This document shows, piece after piece, positions 10,005 to 18,830 of a stretch of 64,000 nt of DNA. The stretch's first letter is position 1. Every line of letters begins with the position of its first letter. The notes under the pieces were generated by a model, which ran no database searches, was not told the DNA's origin, and saw only the letters and a list, made by a program, of their open reading frames with translations. Source of the DNA: DATDIC01 sp963764525 (GTDB lineage: Bacteria; Pseudomonadota; Alphaproteobacteria; Acetobacterales; Acetobacteraceae); NCBI GenBank assembly GCA_963764525.1, contig CAVXTC010000005.1, positions 124,001-188,000 on the forward strand, given 5' to 3'. Both the position numbers and the translations under genes were made by a program.

Positions 10005-10609
10005 GTCCGAAAACACCCCGCCAGATGGTCATCGACCATCCCCGTTGCCTGCATGAACGCATAACAGATCGTCGAGCCGACAAAACTGAACCCCGCCTTG
10101 CGCAGCGCCTTGCTCATGCCGTCGGACAGCTCGGTCCGTGCCGGTACCTGCGACGCCTCGCGCCATCGATTGACCACCGGCACGCCGCGGGTGAACGACC
10201 ACAGATACGCGTCCAGGCTGCCATGCGCGGCGATTGCCGCCAGTGCAGCGCGCGCGTTGCTGCGCGCCGAGAACACCTTCAACCGGTTGCGGATCACCCC
10301 CGAACCACTCAGCAACGCTTCCAGGTCACCGTCGCTCATGGCTGCTACGCGGGCGATTTCGAAGCCGTGATACGCGTGGCGATACGCCTCGCGCCGGTCC
10401 AGGATGGTGCGCCAGGACAGGCCGGCCTGCGCGCCTTCCAGCGTCAGCAGCTCGAACAATGCGCGGTCGTCGTGCAGCGGCACGCCCCATTCCGTATCGT
10501 GATAGGCGATCATAGCGGGGTTGCCGGTCGCCCAGCCGCAGCGCGGTATCGTTGACGCCGCGGCCGCGTGATCGCTACCATCCGGCTGCTGAAGCGGAGC
10601 TTTTGTCAT
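9983..10609 (-). CDS. tag: DNA-3-methyladenine glycosylase I
   Basis: Tag excises 3-methyladenine from alkylated DNA (base-excision repair). The 208-residue frame has RCGWATGNPAMIAYHDTEWGVPLHDDRALFELLTLEGAQAGLSW, FSARSNARAALAAIAAHGSLDAYLWSF and the C-terminal MQATGMVDDHLAGCF with the zinc-type His/Cys positions. The first ~32 residues before RCGW are longer than usual, so the true start may be internal. It diverges from the sir2 gene, starting 34 bp away, and overlaps the end of the LigJ-like gene. Confidence 0.93.
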   Translation of the reverse strand: MTKAPLQQPDGSDHAAAASTIPRCGWATGNPAMIAYHDTEWGVPLHDDRALFELLTLEGAQAGLSWRTILDRREAYRHAYHGFEIARVAAMSDGDLEALLSGSGVIRNRLKVFSARSNARAALAAIAAHGSLDAYLWSFTRGVPVVNRWREASQVPARTELSDGMSKALRKAGFSFVGSTICYAFMQATGMVDDHLAGCFRTQNRARE

Positions 10610-10642
10610 GAACGGATCCGCACAACAGGAAGCGGCGTAACA

Positions 10643-11392
10643 ATGCCGCCGCACATGGAAACACTCCGGCGCCTGATCGGCGAGGCAACCCGAATCGTGG
10701 TATTCACCGGGGCCGGCATCAGCACGGATTCCGGCATCCCGGATTTCCGAGGCCCAAACGGCATCTGGACCAAACAGAAGCCGATCTTCTTCGACCGGTT
10801 CCTGGCGTCCGAAGACGCCCGCCGGGAAACCTGGCGCCGCCGCTTCGAATCCGACCCCATCCTGCGCGCCGCCCGCCCGAACCGCGGCCACGTCGCGATC
10901 GCCGAGCTGGTGCGCGAAGGCAAGGCCGCAACGGTGATCACGCAGAACATCGACGGGCTGCACCAGATGTCGGGCGTGCCCGACCGCCAGGTGATCGAGC
11001 TGCACGGCAACACCACCTATGCCACCTGCCTCGATTGCGCACGCCGCTTCGAGATCAGCGCATTGCGCGCCGCCTTCGAAAGCGATGGATGCGCCCCGCG
11101 ATGCGACCTCTGCGGCGGATTGGTAAAAACAGCAACCATCTCGTTCGGACAGTCCATGCCGCCCGCCGCCATGGTGCGCGCCGAGCAGGAAACGCTGGCG
11201 GCCGACCTGTTTCTGGCGATCGGGTCGTCCCTGGTGGTGTATCCGGCGGCAGGTTTTCCGGAACTGGCGAAACGAAACGGCGCCGCGCTGGCGATCATCA
11301 ATGGCCAACCGACCGGACTGGACGAAATCGCCGACCTGGTGATCAACCACGGCATCGGCGAAACCCTGGGAGAGGCAGTGGGAATTCAATGA
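10643..11392 (+). CDS. cobB: Sir2-family NAD-dependent protein deacylase
   Basis: A 249-residue sirtuin that removes acyl groups from lysines using NAD+. Motifs in order: VVFTGAGISTDSGIPDFRGPNGIW (NAD pocket), TQNIDGLHQMSG, ELHGN with the catalytic His, a four-Cys zinc ribbon (CLDC ... CDLC), SFGQSMPP, LAIGSSLVVYPAA and INGQPT. The ATG at 10643 follows an AGGA-type site. The symbol cobB is by family only. It is flanked by tag on one side and converges on the caiB operon. Confidence 0.9.
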   Translation: MPPHMETLRRLIGEATRIVVFTGAGISTDSGIPDFRGPNGIWTKQKPIFFDRFLASEDARRETWRRRFESDPILRAARPNRGHVAIAELVREGKAATVITQNIDGLHQMSGVPDRQVIELHGNTTYATCLDCARRFEISALRAAFESDGCAPRCDLCGGLVKTATISFGQSMPPAAMVRAEQETLAADLFLAIGSSLVVYPAAGFPELAKRNGAALAIINGQPTGLDEIADLVINHGIGETLGEAVGIQ

Positions 11393-11410
11393 GAAGGAGG
11401 TTGAGACGCC

Positions 11411-12550
11411 TCACGCAACCACCCCGCCTTCCCGCAGCGCGGCGATTTCATCCGCACCGAAGCCCGCCTGCTCCAGCACCTCATTCGTATGTTCCCCTCG
11501 GCCAGGGGCCACAACCGCCGCCCCCCTTGTGCGGGAAAACCGCGGCGCCGGCGCCGGCTGCGCGACACCCTGCACATCCACATACGCACCGCGCGCCGCT
11601 GCGTGCGGATGGGCCGCCGCCTCGGCCACCGACAGCACCGGGGCGAAACAGACATCGCTGCCTTCCATGATCGCGCACCATTCGTCGCGCGTCTTGCGCC
11701 GGAAGATCGCCGCCAGCCGCTCCCGCATGCCCGGCCAGCTTGAATGGTCCATCTGCCCGGGCAAAGTCTCATCCGCCAGTCCGGTTTTTTCCAGCAGCAA
11801 TCTGTAGAATTGCGGCTCGATCGAGCCGATCGACACATACAAGCCATCGGCGGTTTCGTATGTATCGTAGAAATGCGCTCCGCCATCCAGCATATTGCTG
11901 CCGCGGCGGTCCTGCCATAGCCCGGCCGCGTGCATGCCGATCACGGCGCCGAACAGCAGCGCCGCGCCGTCCACCATTGCCGCATCCACCACCTGCCCGC
12001 GGCCGGACCGCATCGCCTCCAGCAGCCCGCACACCATGCCGAACGCCAGTAGCATCCCGCCGCCGCCGAAATCGCCCACCATGTTCAGCGGCGGCAGCGG
12101 CTTGTCGCCGGCCCGACCGATCGCGTGCAGCACGCCGGTCAGTGCGATGTAGTTGATGTCGTGCCCGGCCGCTTTTGCCAGCGGCCCATCCTGCCCCCAG
12201 CCGGTCATGCGCCCATACACCAGCCGCTGGTTGCGAGCGAGACAGACCTCCGGCCCGATGCCCAGCCGCTCCGCCACGCCTGGGCGGAACGGCTCCATCA
12301 GTCCGTCGGCCCCGTCGGCCAGCCGCAGCACGACCTCCGCGGCGCCTGGTTTCCGCAGATCGACAGCGATCGAGCGGCGGCTGCGGTGATGCACCGCGTG
12401 GCGTGGATCGCTGAACCGCTCCGGCCCGTGCGGATGCACCCGATCCATCCGGATCACGTCGGCGCCCAGGTCGCCCAGCATCATCGCCGCCATCGGCCCC
12501 GGCCCGATGCCGGCCAACTCGATCAGCCTGATCCCGGCCAGCGGTCCCAT
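11411..12550 (-). CDS. CaiB/BaiF family CoA-transferase (AMACR-like)
   Basis: A 379-residue family III CoA-transferase or alpha-methylacyl-CoA racemase. GPLAGIRLIELAGIGPGPMAAMMLGDLGADVIRMDR is the N-terminal CoA-binding region; GRGQVVDAAMVDGAALL holds the conserved Asp that forms the acyl anhydride. It is the last gene of a tight minus-strand operon ligA-ligB-hpaB-caiB, starting 3 bp after the hpaB stop, so its substrate is probably an aromatic- or ring-cleavage-derived acid. Confidence 0.9.
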   Translation of the reverse strand: MGPLAGIRLIELAGIGPGPMAAMMLGDLGADVIRMDRVHPHGPERFSDPRHAVHHRSRRSIAVDLRKPGAAEVVLRLADGADGLMEPFRPGVAERLGIGPEVCLARNQRLVYGRMTGWGQDGPLAKAAGHDINYIALTGVLHAIGRAGDKPLPPLNMVGDFGGGGMLLAFGMVCGLLEAMRSGRGQVVDAAMVDGAALLFGAVIGMHAAGLWQDRRGSNMLDGGAHFYDTYETADGLYVSIGSIEPQFYRLLLEKTGLADETLPGQMDHSSWPGMRERLAAIFRRKTRDEWCAIMEGSDVCFAPVLSVAEAAAHPHAAARGAYVDVQGVAQPAPAPRFSRTRGAAVVAPGRGEHTNEVLEQAGFGADEIAALREGGVVA

Positions 12551-12553
12551 CGT

Positions 12554-14016
12554 TTATCGCCCTGCTGCCGGCGGGTTCGCCTCGAACCGGTCCAGCAAAC
12601 CGTAAATGCGCCCTATCGCCGCATCCCGGTCATACAAATTATACAGCGACCCCGCCAGCCGCACCGGATCACCCGAATAGTATCGTTCGTAAAGCTGCTG
12701 GCGCCCGGAAAACGAAGACACCGCCGCGTCGAACGCCAGCCGGAACAGCTTGATCCGCGCTTGCGACCCGGCGTTGGCAGCCTGGAAATAGGTCTCCACA
12801 TCCGGCCAGACCGGGCTTTGCACCTCGGCGTACAGACGGCACCGCAACCAGCCCGCCGGCGCCCAGCGTCTGCACGATCTCGCACATGCGCTGGAACATC
12901 CTGGCGAACATCATGCGCACCGTCCACAGCGGCATCGCCGCCGGCGTGAACACGCCTTCCGCGTTCGGCGCCGCATCCGCTTCCGAAGCGCGCAGACAGG
13001 CGCGGCAGAATTCGGTGAACTGGATCAGCTCCGCCAGCATCCCCTGCACGTGCAAATGCTGATCGATATTGGTGGATTTGGCGATCGCGAAGGCCAGTCC
13101 CATCATGAACTCGGACTTCGCCAGGTTCTTCGTGCTGAACTGGTGCATCACCTGCGGCATGGCGCCGGTGCGGTCGTACAGGCCGTTGCACATCGCCGCA
13201 TCGCGGTGGATGAACACCCGCTCCCACGGCACCAGCACGTCGTCGAACACCGCCATCGCATCGGCCTCATCGAAGCGCAGCGACAGCGGCCAGTCCATCG
13301 GCGAGGCGGCTTCCAGATGCGCCACCGACGGCCGGTGAACGAAGCGCAGCCCGGGGCTGGCAACCGGAATGCTGAAACCGAACGCATACGGCGCCGCCTC
13401 CGGGCTGTTCGCCAGATAGGTGGATGGCATCACCATGATCTCGTTGGAAAACGCCGCCAGGGTGGAAACCATGCGCGCGCCGTGAACGACGATCCCGGCA
13501 TCGGTTTCCCGCACGATCCTGGCCGCCAAATCCTTCGCCTGCTGCTCCACCGGCCGCGACCGGTCCACCTGCGGGTTCAGCAGCGTGTGGGTCAGCGTCA
13601 GGTCATTCTCCCGCACATATGAAGTAATAGTCGCGGACATTATCGGCAAACCGCTCACCGAACGCGCGATGCGCGGACGCAAACCCGGTCAGCATGATGT
13701 TCATGTAATCCGGGCTGCGGCCGAGCATTCCGCAGGTCGCATCCGCCCAGACCTTCCCCATCTCCCGCCGGCGAATCAGATCCTCGATCGACGCAGCCTG
13801 GATGAATGACAGCCCCACGCGACCGCCGCCGCTCGGCGAAGCGTATGTCATGCGGTCCGTCAACTCGTGCTGCATGTCATACAGCGCCGCCACACTGTGC
13901 GCCGCGCCGGCAAAGCGGCGATCGACGGTGACGTCGCGCACGCGTTCGCCGTCGATCCAGATTTGCCGGTCGTCATGCAGCGATGCCAGATAGGCCGCGC
14001 CAGTGCGGATGCCCAT
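12554..14016 (-). CDS. HpaB-type flavin-dependent aromatic hydroxylase, two frameshifts
   Basis: Three consecutive frames rebuild one ~487-residue 4-hydroxyphenylacetate 3-hydroxylase-family oxygenase, the usual length. Segment 1 from the ATG at 14016: MGIRTGAAYLASLHDDRQIWIDGERV to DNVRDYY. Segment 2: YVRENDLTLTHTLLNPQ, VLVPWERVFIHRD and TLGAGGLVAVPS. Segment 3: YAEVQSPVWPDVETYF to the stop at 12554. The breaks lie near 13618 and 12850 and each is one base; removing one T at the first gives DNVRDYYSYVREND. HpaB enzymes use FADH2 from a reductase to ortho-hydroxylate phenols; no reductase is visible here. It is coupled to ligB, 4 bp upstream. Confidence 0.8.
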
Positions 14017-14020
14017 GCCC

Positions 14021-14848
14021 TTATCCTTCCAGCGCCAGCAGCCCGTAGCCGGTGATCAGCGGCGCATGATAGTTGCGATGGACACGCTTCACCGCTGTCC
14101 CCAGCGCGGCGCGCATTGCCAGCCAGATGATCATCTCCACCAATTCCGCGCCGCCCTGTTCCATGTACTCGGTGTGCGGCAGCGCAGCCAATGCCTCCGG
14201 ATCGGTCTCCAGCAGATCGAGGAACCGGTTGTCCCACTCCGGATTGACCAGTCCGAACCGCTCCCCATGAAGCTGGTGCGACAACCCGCCCGTCCCGATC
14301 ACCACCACGCGCAACTCCGCCGGATAAGTTTCCACCGCGCGGCGGATCGCCTGTCCCAGACGAAACAGCCGCTGCGCCGTCGGCAGCGGATGCTGGATCA
14401 CGTTCACCGCGATCGGCACGATCGGGGCCGGCCAGCGCGCCTCGGTCAGCAGCGGCAATACCGAGAAGACGCCATGATCGATCGCCATTTCCTGGCAGAT
14501 GGTCGGATCGAATTCATCCTCTACCAGCGACCGCGCCAGATGCCAGCCGAACGCGGAATCGCCGGGCAGGTCGGGCAGGTCGCGCCTGCCCCAACCCTCA
14601 TCCGCCTGCGGGAAGCTGTCGGCCACGCCCAGCGCGAACGTCGGATACGCATCGAAGAAGAACCGGTTCATGTGATCGTTGTAAAGCACAACCATCAGGT
14701 CCGGCTGCCGCGCCTGCAGCCACCGCTTCACCGGCGTATAGCCATCGAACAGCGGCGCCCAAAGTTTATCGGCCTGCTGGCCCTTGTCCCAGGCCGCCGC
14801 GATGGATGGCGCATGCGAGCTGCCGATGCCGCCGACAATGCGTGCCAT
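14021..14848 (-). CDS. ligB: Class III extradiol dioxygenase catalytic subunit (LigB family)
   Basis: A 275-residue LigB-type dioxygenase that opens catecholic rings next to the diol using Fe(II). MARIVGGIGSSHAPS places His at residue 12, and NDHMN gives His59, the positions of the two iron-binding His in LigB; LVEMIIW near 238 gives the Glu ligand. DHG (~125) and GGLSHQL (His191) match the second-sphere and catalytic His. The ATG at 14848 is preferred to a TTG at 14854. It follows ligA by only 2 bp. Confidence 0.88.
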   Translation of the reverse strand: MARIVGGIGSSHAPSIAAAWDKGQQADKLWAPLFDGYTPVKRWLQARQPDLMVVLYNDHMNRFFFDAYPTFALGVADSFPQADEGWGRRDLPDLPGDSAFGWHLARSLVEDEFDPTICQEMAIDHGVFSVLPLLTEARWPAPIVPIAVNVIQHPLPTAQRLFRLGQAIRRAVETYPAELRVVVIGTGGLSHQLHGERFGLVNPEWDNRFLDLLETDPEALAALPHTEYMEQGGAELVEMIIWLAMRAALGTAVKRVHRNYHAPLITGYGLLALEG

Positions 14849-14850
14849 GC

Positions 14851-15180
14851 TCAATGCCCCTGCAATCCCGGTCGGGTCGCCATGAACTGCTCCAGCGTCT
14901 GTCCGCGCATTTGCGCGCCCACCTGCAACAGGCTCTGCCCGAGCGTACCGGCGATCTTGATCATCAGATAGATGCTGCCGCCGGCGTCGATCGTCGCCGG
15001 CCAGTCGCGGCGGCGAATCATGTCGATCTCCGCGCCGGTCAGACCCATTTCGCGCATGTAGCCGGCTTCATCGGCGCGGAACCGCTCGCGGCTGGCGGGA
15101 TCGGTCAGCGACATCGCCATCCGGTTCAGGCGATAGCCGCGTTGCGATCGCTCCCCGGTAAAGATCGTGGTGTTCGCCAT
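14851..15180 (-). CDS. ligA: Extradiol dioxygenase small subunit (LigA-like)
   Basis: A 109-residue protein with the LigA core: GYRLNRMAMSLTDPASRERFRADEAGYMREMGLTGAEIDMIRRRDWPATIDAGGSIYLMIKIAGTLGQSLLQVGAQMRG. LigA closes the active site of the LigB subunit in protocatechuate 4,5-dioxygenase. The start is the ATG at 15180; the frame upstream lacks family similarity. It is first in the ligA-ligB-hpaB-caiB operon. Confidence 0.88.
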   Translation of the reverse strand: MANTTIFTGERSQRGYRLNRMAMSLTDPASRERFRADEAGYMREMGLTGAEIDMIRRRDWPATIDAGGSIYLMIKIAGTLGQSLLQVGAQMRGQTLEQFMATRPGLQGH

Positions 15181-15271
15181 GACAGGCCTAGCGTAAGCGG
15201 TTTCCCGCCGGCCCGCCACAGGCCCTACCCAGCGCCCCGGAACCAGCGCGCACGCGGGCACCCACCACGGA

Positions 15272-15490
15272 ATGCCCGACGTGCTGGTGACCGATACCAA
15301 CCTCGGTGACGGGATGGACGGTTTTTTCCAGATCGTTGCCGCGGCCCGCTCACGATGGCCGGGAATCCGGGTGATCTGGATCAGCGGCTATCCGCCGGAC
15401 AGTCGCCAATCCGCCCGGGTTCTGTCCTCGCCGTTCGACGGCGACATGCTGGTGCGGGCGGTTCACGATCTGCGCGCCGGCTCACCGGCA
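15272..15490 (+). pseudogene. Truncated response-regulator receiver domain
   Basis: The frame from the ATG at 15272 reads MPDVLVTDTNLGDGMDGFFQIV, then WPGIRVIWISGYPP, then SPFDGDMLVRAVHDL. This is the middle and end of a CheY-like receiver: the phospho-acceptor Asp region (DVLVTD), the Ser/Thr switch strand (VIWISGYP) and a degraded K-P-F (here S-P-F). The first ~45 residues (acidic pocket) are missing and the conserved Lys is lost, so it cannot be a working receiver. Past ~15490 the frame is antisense to the next gene. Confidence 0.5.
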
Positions 15491-15581
15491 CCGCGACCAC
15501 GCTCAATCCCCGACGCATCCGTGTCATGCCCGCGCGGGCGAGTATCCACGTCTTTGCCGCGTGGTCGCGACCGGTTTCGGA

Positions 15582-16460
15582 TCAAACGTGCTCGTCTCGC
15601 TGCTGGCCTCCCAGGGCTGCCGCGACGCACGCGATGAAGGCGCCGATCAGCATCGACAGGCCGGTGAAGATCGACAGATAGGACCCGGCCTTGCGAGCGG
15701 CGTCCGCCGCCTGGCGCAGCTTCAATTCCGCCGCCTTTTCCTGCGCGATCACGCCGTCCACACGCTTTGCCGCGTCGGCCTGCGACAGCCCGGTGCGCGC
15801 CGCAACGACCTGCGCCAGGTACGTCTTGTCAGCCGCCGGCACATCGCCGTTCCGCAACCCCATCGCCAGGATGCGCGTGCTCTCGGACCGCACGTCCTGA
15901 TTCTGCGCATTCGCATCGGGGTGATCGGACCGGAAGAGACTATCGACGAAATACCCCATCGGATCAGCAGTCGAACCACCCTGCTGAGACGCCGCCCCCT
16001 GGGCTGCTCCCGACACCACTCCGGAGGCGACATGAACCCCGCCGCCGATCACCGATGTCGCCGCCGAAGCCAGGAAAGCCGCGACCACGACCGAGGCCAC
16101 CGCCCAGCTCAAAAACCCGTTCGCCGTGTCGCGGAAGAACACCTCATGCGTGTGCAGGCCTGCCCATTTGGTCCGCAACCGGCCGGTCAGATATCCGCCC
16201 AGGCCGGACGCCAGCCATTGCACAATGATCAGCCACACCGCGGTCATTGCCGTGAAGCTGGTCAGCGACGCGCCTGAATTGGACCAGGGGGAAACGGATG
16301 CCAGCCCGAACCCCGACCCCAACGCCAGCAGGATCAGAGACAGCGCGGCGGCCGCGAAGGCTCCGCCGATAATGGCGGGCCACGACACCCCGGAACTCGA
16401 AGCCTCCGGGGCGCTGGTTCCGTATGGCTCGGCGCGGCCGGTCACCGGAGCGGATTGCAT
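15582..16460 (-). CDS. Conserved alphaproteobacterial membrane protein, function unknown
   Basis: A 292-residue protein of unknown function with about four transmembrane segments: WPAIIGGAFAAAALSLILLALGSGFG, FTAMTAVWLIIVQWLASGLGGYL, FLSWAVASVVVAAFLASAATSVIG, and IFTGLSMLIGAFIACVAAALGG at the C-terminus. The loop between TM3 and TM4 (~110 residues) is hydrophilic and Ala/Gln rich. The start at 16460 has GAGAGG upstream; it follows a 25-residue membrane ORF by 17 bp, so the two form an operon. The neighbouring CsbD-like and DUF2934 genes suggest an envelope-stress setting. Confidence 0.75.
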   Translation of the reverse strand: MQSAPVTGRAEPYGTSAPEASSSGVSWPAIIGGAFAAAALSLILLALGSGFGLASVSPWSNSGASLTSFTAMTAVWLIIVQWLASGLGGYLTGRLRTKWAGLHTHEVFFRDTANGFLSWAVASVVVAAFLASAATSVIGGGVHVASGVVSGAAQGAASQQGGSTADPMGYFVDSLFRSDHPDANAQNQDVRSESTRILAMGLRNGDVPAADKTYLAQVVAARTGLSQADAAKRVDGVIAQEKAAELKLRQAADAARKAGSYLSIFTGLSMLIGAFIACVAAALGGQQRDEHV

Positions 16461-16477
16461 CTGCCTGCCTCTCCCGC

Positions 16478-16555
16478 TCAGTGCCACAACAGCGCGAGCA
16501 GGATGATGATCGGGATCGGCACGCCAAGCAGCCAGAGAAGAATTCCGCGGCCCAT
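16478..16555 (-). CDS. 25-residue single-span membrane peptide
   Basis: Minus-strand ORF MGRGILLWLLGVPIPIIILL followed by ALLWH and a TGA. A strong Shine-Dalgarno (AAGGAGACCAAC before ATG) supports translation. It is almost entirely one hydrophobic helix with a double-Pro kink. It lies 17 bp upstream of the 292-residue membrane protein and probably shares its transcript. Very similar short peptides (MGRGILLWLLGIPIPIIILL type) are known as hypothetical proteins in alphaproteobacteria. Confidence 0.7.
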   Translation of the reverse strand: MGRGILLWLLGVPIPIIILLALLWH

Positions 16556-16684
16556 GTTGGTCTCCTTGAGATTTATAGCAGTCGTCGAAAAGGTTGACCT
16601 CTCGACCGTAATTCTCGCGTCGATTGTGGTTTCCGCGAAAGCGTGAATCTACGGCCTCGCTCGTAATACCGGCGCACCCCGTGG

Positions 16685-16704
16685 ATGCCCGCTTTCGCGG
16701 GCAT
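16685..16704. terminator. 8-bp hairpin downstream of the CsbD-like gene
   Basis: ATGCCCGCTTTCGCGGGCAT forms a perfect 8-bp stem with a 4-nt loop, 20 bp past the stop of the CsbD-like gene (minus strand). It lacks a T-run. The sequence belongs to a widespread family of intergenic palindromes in alphaproteobacteria, so it may be a repeat and not a dedicated terminator. Confidence 0.5.
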
Positions 16705-16724
16705 GACAGCAGGGGGCCGAACCT

Positions 16725-16998
16725 TCAACGCCGCATCAGCAACAGCCCGATCATGCAGCCGATCGCTCCGGCGACCAGCAGCGCGACGATCGGTTGCTGC
16801 TCGACGGTATCGCTAATCACCGTCGCGGCATCGCGTGCATAGTCGCGCGCCTGGCCATAGGCGTCCTGCGCCATTCCGGATGCCTGCTGCGACATGCCTT
16901 CGGCCCTTGTCTTGGCATCGCCGGCCAAGGCTTCCGGCCGCTTCCTGCACTTTGCCGGCCATGTTCCGGGCAGTGCCTTCGACACGATTTGCGTCCAT
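16725..16998 (-). CDS. CsbD/DUF883-like stress protein with one frameshift
   Basis: Two frames join into a ~91-residue protein. The first, from the ATG at 16998, reads MDANRVEGTARNMAGKVQEAAG, the CsbD opening. After a one-base break near 16930 it continues GDAKTRAEGMSQQASGMAQDAYGQARDYARDAATVISDTVEQQP and ends in a membrane anchor IVALLVAGAIGCMIGLLLMRR. Thus a CsbD-type soluble repeat is joined to a DUF883-type C-terminal helix. AGAGGA lies upstream of the ATG. The break is likely a sequence error. The role is unknown beyond stress-associated family membership. Confidence 0.7.
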
Positions 16999-17257
16999 GC
17001 TGACGTCCTCTCGGTAAAAGCCTGATCGAACCCAGCACTATACTCCCGAATGAGAGTACGGTTTGTGCGTATCACGGCAAAATTGTGTTTGTTTAAAACG
17101 ACAGATCACGGCTTTGCGAGGCAGGTCTCACTTCAGCCGCAAGCGGGAGAGCCCGGCTTAGCAACGCGAGCCGAATGAGGGCACGCCGGCAGGTGTCTGG
17201 TTCAGCCCCGACCGGAAACGAAATGGGCTGGCGCAAGATGTAGATACCCCGGCCAGG

Positions 17258-18197
17258 CTACCCCCACCCCGCCAACCATCGTTCCGCCGCCGCCCGTCCA
17301 CCGCGGTGCAGCCGCTGCAGGAACGGCCAGGAGGTGTCCAGCGCGCTCTCATGCGCCAGTCCCTCGATCATCTCCGGCGCCGCCACCTCGTGAAACCGCA
17401 GCCCGTCCAGCTTGCGGCACAATTCGGAGCGAAACAGCCGCCGCCCGGCACACGCCCTGCGCAGGTCCTCCACCGATTCCTGCTCGCGCTGCAATGACGC
17501 ATTGAACGTGATCTCCCGGATCCGCTGCGAAATCTCGTGCGAGAGCTGCGGCACCGCCTCGTGCAGCCAGGGCACCAGCCGCACCACCAGAATGTCCGCC
17601 GCCCGCGTCTCGATCGCCAATTGCCGCAACGGCGGGTTGGCGCTGTAGCCGCCGTCCCAGTAAGCCTCGCCGTCGATCTCCACAGCGTGTTGCAGGAACG
17701 GCAGGCAGGCCGAGGCCAGCACCGCGTCCAGCGTGATTTCGTGTTCGCGGAACAGCCGCGGATGGCCGTCCCGCACCCGCGTCGCGGCGATCAGCAGCCG
17801 GACCGAGGCTGCCGCCCGCAGCCGATCGAAATCCACCGATCGCGGCCAACAGTTCGCGGAGCGGGTTGAGGCCCAGCGGATTGAGCTGGAACGGCGACGC
17901 CAGCCGGGCCAGTTCCGCCGCGACCGGGAAAGGCGCCCCGCCCAGTCCACCATGGCCCACCCGCTCCCAGAACCGTGCGAGCCGCGCACGCGCTGCCGTC
18001 GGGCCGCCCTCGGCCAAGCCGTCGGCCAGCAGCACGGCGTTCACCGCTCCGGCGCTCGCCCCGCTGATCAGGTCCAGTCCAAGTCCCTCCTGTTCCAGCA
18101 GCCGGTCCAGCACGCCCCAGGTGAAGGCGCCAAACGAGCCGCCGCCCTGAAGCCCGAGAGACATGCAACGTCGCTCTTCAACATGCTGGTATTTCAA
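17258..18197 (-). CDS. Patatin-like phospholipase, one frameshift
   Basis: Two overlapping frames form one ~313-residue patatin family lipid acyl hydrolase. MSLGLQGGGSFGAF holds the oxyanion hole (residues 18-23), ISGASAGAVN the nucleophile Ser48 in GxSxG, and YWDGGYSANPPL the Asp of the Ser-Asp dyad. The frame breaks near 17840 (IGGF to DFDRLRAAA). The start is set at the TTG at 18197 because AAGGAGG lies 6 nt before it; the ATG at 18164 (MSLGLQGG) is the conventional alternative. Activity on membrane phospholipids is inferred from family only. Confidence 0.8.
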
Positions 18198-18370
18198 TAA
18201 AGACCTCCTTATGCCGGCGACTTGGAGCCGGTATATGGGACGGTGTGGCCCGGTCGTGCTGCATTGCAGCAACTCGTGATTTGGACTCGAACTCGCAACC
18301 GCATGAGAGGCTGGCGCTTTTCGTCACCAAAGACCCGCCGCCCCCATGGAGCCCCAAGGACACAAGCCGG

Positions 18371-18754
18371 ATGGCCGACAACCCACTGATCGACACGCCC
18401 GAGCGCGAGCAGCGCATCCGGGAGCGCGCCTACCACCTGTGGCAGGCGGACGGCTGCCCCGATGGGCGCGACATGGACTACTGGGAACGCGCGCGGGAAC
18501 TGGTGGCGATCGAGGAAAGCGCCGGCGCCGGGCTGCTGCCCAACCCGATGACCCATCCGCTGATGGCGACCGGCGAGCCGGAAGGGGTGGAAGAGGCCGA
18601 GATCCAGGAAAACCTCGGCGAATTTCCCGACCGCCTCACAGACCAGGGGGAATGGCAGCAATCCCCTGAGGCCCGTCACAGCAAGAGGGGCCGACGCAAG
18701 GCGAAGGCCCGGGCCGAGGTCGCCGGGCCGCCCAAGCCCGCCGGCTCTAGCTGA
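18371..18754 (+). CDS. DUF2934 domain protein
   Basis: A 127-residue protein beginning MADNPLIDTPEREQRIRERAYHLWQADGCPDGRDMDYWERARELV, which is the DUF2934 core. The rest is acidic then Lys/Arg-rich (SKRGRRKAKARAEVAGPPKPAG). The frame is open upstream to 18245 but that part has no family likeness. The domain is frequent in rhizobia and acetic-acid bacteria; its function is unknown. Confidence 0.75.
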   Translation: MADNPLIDTPEREQRIRERAYHLWQADGCPDGRDMDYWERARELVAIEESAGAGLLPNPMTHPLMATGEPEGVEEAEIQENLGEFPDRLTDQGEWQQSPEARHSKRGRRKAKARAEVAGPPKPAGSS

Positions 18755-18778
18755 CCTTGGCTTGGCTTGGCTTGGCCG
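18755..18778. repeat. Pentanucleotide tandem repeat (CTTGG/TTGGC)n
   Basis: Immediately after the DUF2934 stop the sequence reads CCTTGGCTTGGCTTGGCTTGG, four head-to-tail copies of a 5-bp unit. It lies about 55-75 bp before the cinA-type start, outside any coding frame. Confidence 0.8.
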
Positions 18779-18830
18779 CTGGTCCGGCTGGGTAGCGGAT
18801 ACCGGCGCGTCGCCGCATACTGCCGCCCCG

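Noticed and set aside
10610..11389. Long extension of the tag frame upstream of 10609
   Set aside because: It is antisense to the sirtuin gene, which has complete catalytic and zinc motifs.
18270..18300. Possible tRNA 3' piece (complement of GGACTCGAACTCGCAACC)
   Set aside because: The T-loop-like string has no matching acceptor, D or anticodon arms on either side, so it is not a tRNA; at most a chance match or an old attachment-site trace.
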